This document shows positions 63,800 through 64,000 of a DNA stretch of 64,000 nt, in pieces (positions within the stretch are counted from its first letter, which is position 1; every line of letters begins with the position of its first letter). The notes under the pieces were generated by a model that made no database searches, was not told the origin of the DNA, and saw only the letters and a program-made list of their open reading frames with translations. This DNA is from Oceanobacillus profundus (lineage in GTDB: Bacteria > Bacillota > Bacilli > Bacillales > Amphibacillaceae): contig NZ_QWEH01000010.1 of NCBI RefSeq assembly GCF_003515705.1, forward strand, positions 62,001 through 126,000, in the 5' to 3' direction. The position numbers and the translations under genes were made by a program.

Positions 63800-64000
63800 A
63801 TGAAAGAATTTGAAAGTATCAAGTCAATCGAACATATAGAAACATTTATAACAGAAAACCGACTCGCATTCCTTTATTTTTCCCGACCGAATTGTAGCGT
63901 CTGTCACGGATTATTACCACAGGTTCAACAATTGATGAATTCCTACCCACAAATAAAAACAGCTCACATTAATGTAGAGGAAGTGCAAGAGGTAGCTGGA
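63800..64000 (+). CDS. Thioredoxin-like protein, 3' end cut by the window edge
   Basis: An open frame from an ATG with GGAGG upstream runs to the last base (67 codons). LAFLYFSRPNCSVCHGLLPQ contains a CxxC redox motif (CSVC) in the thioredoxin position. It resembles the short YdbP/YusE-type thioredoxin-like proteins of B. subtilis. The rest of the fold lies outside the window. Confidence 0.8.
   Translation, partial: MKEFESIKSIEHIETFITENRLAFLYFSRPNCSVCHGLLPQVQQLMNSYPQIKTAHINVEEVQEVAG

Noticed and set aside
1-64000. tRNA, rRNA genes, prophage or transposase genes
   Set aside because: I looked for CCA-ended cloverleaf patterns, rRNA-like conserved blocks, integrase and transposase motifs and found none that I could support.

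Overview
The window looks like a chromosomal segment of a halotolerant, spore-forming, low-GC Bacillaceae, closest in character to Oceanobacillus or Virgibacillus. Pointers are the AT-rich sequence with strong GGAGG-type ribosome binding sites and frequent TTG/GTG starts, T-box leaders, a CotY/CotZ-type spore coat protein, the B. subtilis-like genes pncA, pdxK, ydaT, lipM and yfhC, and an ectoine/hydroxyectoine uptake system (ehuBCDA). I see no rRNA, tRNA, CRISPR array, prophage or transposase gene.

Layout. 1-5.7 kb: a GNAT protein cut by the window edge, an enolase-superfamily dipeptide-epimerase-like gene, a glutathione peroxidase on the other strand, and a polar amino-acid ABC transporter led by an M20 amidohydrolase. 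5.9-8 kb: an archaeal-type prolyl-tRNA synthetase behind a proline T-box. 8-11 kb: acetyltransferase, pncA, pdxK, a DUF456 protein and a PlsY paralogue. 11.5-15.8 kb: a CwlK-like peptidase, then a 2-hydroxyacid oxidase plus BASS-type carrier divergent from a FadR/LldR-type regulator with a clear operator, and a tiny membrane protein. 16.2-19.6 kb: ehuBCDA. 19.9-23.1 kb: murB, a DUF915-like hydrolase, a DUF454 protein and hisK. 23.3-30.9 kb: a complete his operon, hisZGDBHAFI-hisC. 31-37 kb: a PrsA/SurA-like lipoprotein and a siderophore ABC transporter of the YclNOPQ type in two Fur-controlled units. 37.5-52.6 kb: mixed housekeeping and stress genes (DsbA-like, ydaT, fni, a small HD hydrolase, an aldo/keto reductase, a chemoreceptor, tag, a sulfurtransferase, pepT, a VanY-like lipoprotein, a Fur-controlled nitroreductase, a VWA lipoprotein). 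52.7-60.2 kb: trpEGDCFBA behind two tandem tryptophan T-boxes. 60.3-62.5 kb: a TPP riboswitch with its own terminator followed not by thiamine genes but by lipM-lipA. 62.7-64 kb: a spore coat gene, a small charged protein and a partial thioredoxin-like gene.

Regulation is unusually legible: three T-boxes, one TPP riboswitch with a visible terminator/antiterminator switch, three Fur boxes each just downstream of a matching promoter, one GntR-type operator, and intrinsic terminators after many units.

The least-explained layer is a set of non-coding dispersed elements: (i) a ~222-bp element with TTCAAAAAG...CTTTTTGAA ends (two full copies and one end-to-end stub), in one case lying between the proS T-box and proS; (ii) a ~105/409-bp element with conserved ends, the longer copy densely hairpinned; (iii) a ~150-190-nt structured element in three diverged copies, one inside the ehu operon; (iv) 41-bp-period tandem arrays at two loci, one inside the trp operon; (v) a nested inverted-repeat element upstream of the trp promoter. 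These and the TPP-lip arrangement are the main points worth a second look.
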